Assembly: GCA_001438605.1 (NCBI GenBank)
Contig: LIDE01000002.1
Coordinates: 17,473 to 81,472 of the forward strand
From: SAR92 bacterium BACL16 MAG-120619-bin48
GTDB lineage: Bacteria > Pseudomonadota > Gammaproteobacteria > Pseudomonadales > Porticoccaceae
Direction: 5' to 3'
DNA length: 64,000 bases
Shown: one piece after another, positions 60,098 through 64,000 of the stretch
Layout: every line of letters begins with the position of its first letter
How positions within the stretch are numbered: the stretch's first letter is position 1
Notes under the pieces: generated by a model
Database searches by the model: none
The model's input: the letters and a program-made list of their open reading frames with translations, nothing else
What the model was told of the DNA's origin: nothing
Program-made: the position numbers and the translations under genes

Positions 60098-61186
60098 ATG
60101 TATCTCTCTAATTTGGACGTTCTCCAGGTGCGAAACTTGGAAAGCGTCCATATTACCTGTCATCCCCAAGCAAATATTATCTTTGGCGCCAATGGCAGCG
60201 GTAAAACTAGCCTGCTTGAGGCTATCTACCTGCTGGGTCGTGGGCGCTCCTTTCGTCACCGTGATCTTCGGGTGGTGATCAATCAAGCTGCGACCGAGTT
60301 AGTGGTAGCCGCTCGAGTGGCGCGTGGCAGCGATGGCAAGCGACGCCAGCTTGGTATTAAGCGCACGTCGGCAGGGCAGTTTGAGGCGCGCCTTGATGGC
60401 GCTTCTCTCCAATCGTCTGCGCAATTGGTTGCCGAGCTGCCATTACAGCTGATAGACGCCCATAGCTTTATGCTGCTCGAGGGTGGCCCTCAACAGCGCC
60501 GCCAGTTTCTTGATTGGGGAGTGTTCCACGTGGAACATGGCTACACCGATCTCTGGCGTCGCTTCCAAAAAACGCTAAAACAGCGCAATCAACTGCTTCG
60601 TCATGGTAGAATAGACCCCGATGTTTTACGCACCTGGACAGCAGAGCTGGTGCCCCTCTGCGAGCAGATCACGGTGCGCAGAGAGCGTTATCTCGAGGCG
60701 CTCCGCGCGCCCCTTCAGGATGCTGTGGCTGCCTTCGATGGGTTGGGCGAAGTGAGTTTTGAGTATTATTGTGGTTGGGATCGCAAGTTGGGCCTCGCGG
60801 AGGTCTATAAGGCGGACGAGTCGCGAGATATGGCGACCAAGACCACGAATCATGGCGCTCACAGGGGTGATGTCATTATTAAGGTGAATGGCCAGCCAGC
60901 CGCTGACCATTTCTCGCGTGGACAGGTGAAGCTTCTGGTCTACGCACTAAAATTGGCACAGGCCAGTTATTACAAAGAAAGTTCGGGGGAGTCTTGTTTG
61001 TTTCTTCTAGATGATCTTCCCGCAGAGCTAGATTACTTTCATCGCCAACAGGTGATGGCCTTTCTGAACAAGTTAGGTTGCCAGTACTTTATTACAGGCG
61101 TTGATAGGCAGGATTTCACGGATTTGGTGGAGAATATACCCCATCAAATGTTCCACATGGAACATGGCGTAGTTGCAGTTGAATAG
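60098..61186 (+). CDS. recF: DNA replication and repair protein RecF
   Basis: SMC-like ATPase that helps load RecA at gaps. Walker A IIFGANGSGKTSLLEAIYLL (about 28-47), signature FSRGQVKLLVYALKLAQA and Walker B CLFLLDDLPAELD are present. Length 362 is normal. Two parS-like 16-bp palindromes lie inside the coding sequence, encoding the similar peptides VFHVEHG and MFHMEHG. Precedes gyrB by 20 bp. Confidence 0.96.
   Translation: MYLSNLDVLQVRNLESVHITCHPQANIIFGANGSGKTSLLEAIYLLGRGRSFRHRDLRVVINQAATELVVAARVARGSDGKRRQLGIKRTSAGQFEARLDGASLQSSAQLVAELPLQLIDAHSFMLLEGGPQQRRQFLDWGVFHVEHGYTDLWRRFQKTLKQRNQLLRHGRIDPDVLRTWTAELVPLCEQITVRRERYLEALRAPLQDAVAAFDGLGEVSFEYYCGWDRKLGLAEVYKADESRDMATKTTNHGAHRGDVIIKVNGQPAADHFSRGQVKLLVYALKLAQASYYKESSGESCLFLLDDLPAELDYFHRQQVMAFLNKLGCQYFITGVDRQDFTDLVENIPHQMFHMEHGVVAVE
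60522..60537. promoter_or_regulatory. parS centromere site inside recF
   Basis: TGTTCCACGTGGAACA is a perfect 16-bp palindrome and equals the ParB-binding parS form described for Pseudomonas. It lies about 3 kb from the dnaA-proximal origin region; the parAB genes are in the same window. Confidence 0.85.
61149..61164. promoter_or_regulatory. Second parS-like site inside recF
   Basis: TGTTCCACATGGAACA differs from the perfect site at 60522 by one central base (CATG for CGTG). It lies near the end of recF. Confidence 0.6.
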
Positions 61187-61200
61187 ATAACGGGAATTGA

Positions 61201-63621
<2,421 letters not shown>

Positions 63622-63677
63622 AGCCGGAATGGTTTAGCGTTTTACTGGTTATCTGCGGGATGTTTGAAAAGAGCGCA

Positions 63678-63860
63678 TTATTCGGGCTTTGAGCCCCAGC
63701 AGTCGCTGTCAGAAGACCGTCGGCCTTTATCGGCTCGGCGGTTTTTTTTCGTGGGTTCAAATCTTATGTCGATACGGCGGTCAGCCTTTTCGCGACGCAC
63801 GGTCTTACGCGTTTCAAGGCTTGTGTTGGGTTTTTTGGCTGGTGGTTTAGCACTATCCAT
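63678..63860 (-). CDS. Small highly basic protein, uncharacterised
   Basis: A 60-codon ORF converging on gyrB. The product is rich in Arg, Lys, Asp and Ser (TVRREKADRRIDIRFEP, then KKNRRADKGRRSSDSD) and probably disordered. A perfect AGGAGG lies 11 bases before the ATG and a TATACT-like -10 sequence lies further upstream, both of which favour a real gene. Against this, the frame reads through the gyrB terminator at 63716-63749. I recognise no family. Confidence 0.45.
   Translation of the reverse strand: MDSAKPPAKKPNTSLETRKTVRREKADRRIDIRFEPTKKNRRADKGRRSSDSDCWGSKPE
63716..63749 (+). terminator. Terminator of gyrB
   Basis: ACCGTCGGCC (63717-63725 region) pairs imperfectly with GGCTCGGCGGT (63732-63742) and is followed by eight T residues. 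It lies about 95 bp after the gyrB stop. Confidence 0.75.
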
Positions 63861-63947
63861 GGTTTTAATGGCCTCCTGTCGTGTCCGCCAAGAGTATAGC
63901 TGACAGCACTCGCTTGAGTTTGCTCATCCTTCTTTGTGGACGGGCTG

Positions 63948-64000
63948 TTAGAGTGCGCCTGCAATCCATTGTTTGGCTTGCTCAGTCAGCTCCCGCGGGC
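63948..64000 (-). CDS. C-terminal end of an unidentified gene (cut by window edge)
   Basis: On the minus strand one frame is open from the window end to a TAA at 63948-63950 and encodes PRELTEQAKQWIAGAL; the other two minus frames stop within about 20 bases of the edge. In Pseudomonas, the gene converging on gyrB is an acyltransferase (lptA). The visible tail could fit such a protein but is too short to identify. Confidence 0.35.
   Translation of the reverse strand, partial: PRELTEQAKQWIAGAL

Overview
The window is a chromosomal segment of a Gammaproteobacterium and ends in the replication-origin neighbourhood. Gene content and order follow the Pseudomonas-type oriC region: dsbA / cytochrome c4 / engB / polA / znu-zur; the coxBA-ctaG-coxC cluster; aroE-hemF-tsaC / dprA-lysM-def-fmt-rsmB-trkA; glmS-glmU-atp; parB-parA-rsmG-mnmG; rpmH-rnpA-yidD-yidC-mnmE; dnaA-dnaN-recF-gyrB. 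An exosortase-target (VPLPA-CTERM) protein and a DctP-type lipoprotein suggest a marine lineage of the Cellvibrionales/Pseudomonadales kind. That assignment is inference; no 16S gene is present.

Layout. 1-3.0 kb: start of serA (cut by the window edge), serC, a DsbA-type oxidase and a dihaem cytochrome c4, all on the minus strand. 3.2-5.3 kb: engB, then a 0.7 kb gene-poor stretch and a VPLPA-CTERM secreted protein sitting between engB and polA. 5.3-11.3 kb: polA and a zinc uptake locus (znuA divergent from zur-znuC-znuB, with Zur-box-like palindromes between). 11.3-18.9 kb: cytochrome c oxidase structural and assembly genes, without the haem A synthase gene ctaA expected next to cyoE. 19.2-25.9 kb: an unknown protein, yheV, gamma-carbonic anhydrase, aroE-hemF-tsaC-purE, dprA and a LysM protein. 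26.0-31.7 kb: def-fmt-rsmB-trkA-trkH. 31.7-37.2 kb: a retropepsin-like zinc protease family protein, a TRAP binding lipoprotein, uvrD, a HexR/RpiR regulator with a palindromic operator, an SRPBCC protein and a small membrane protein. 37.2-47.8 kb: glmS, glmU and the complete atpIBEFHAGDC operon. 47.9-52.1 kb: parB, parA, rsmG, mnmG. 52.9-63.6 kb: rpmH-rnpA-yidD-yidC-mnmE followed in the same direction by dnaA-dnaN-recF-gyrB. A short basic ORF and the end of another minus-strand gene close the window.

The origin region is the most notable part. The rpmH-mnmE block is turned round relative to the Pseudomonas arrangement. DnaA-box clusters flank it on both sides: an AT-rich mnmG-rpmH gap with degenerate boxes, and an mnmE-dnaA gap with two perfect TTATCCACA boxes. 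Two parS-like palindromes lie inside recF, about 11 kb from parAB. Two core proteins carry insertions: ATP synthase subunit a has about 65 extra residues with two possible extra membrane helices, and DnaA has about 30 extra residues in domain I. I found no phage, insertion sequence, CRISPR array, rRNA or convincing tRNA. Most of the window is conserved housekeeping sequence, and nothing in it amounts to a clearly new multi-gene system.
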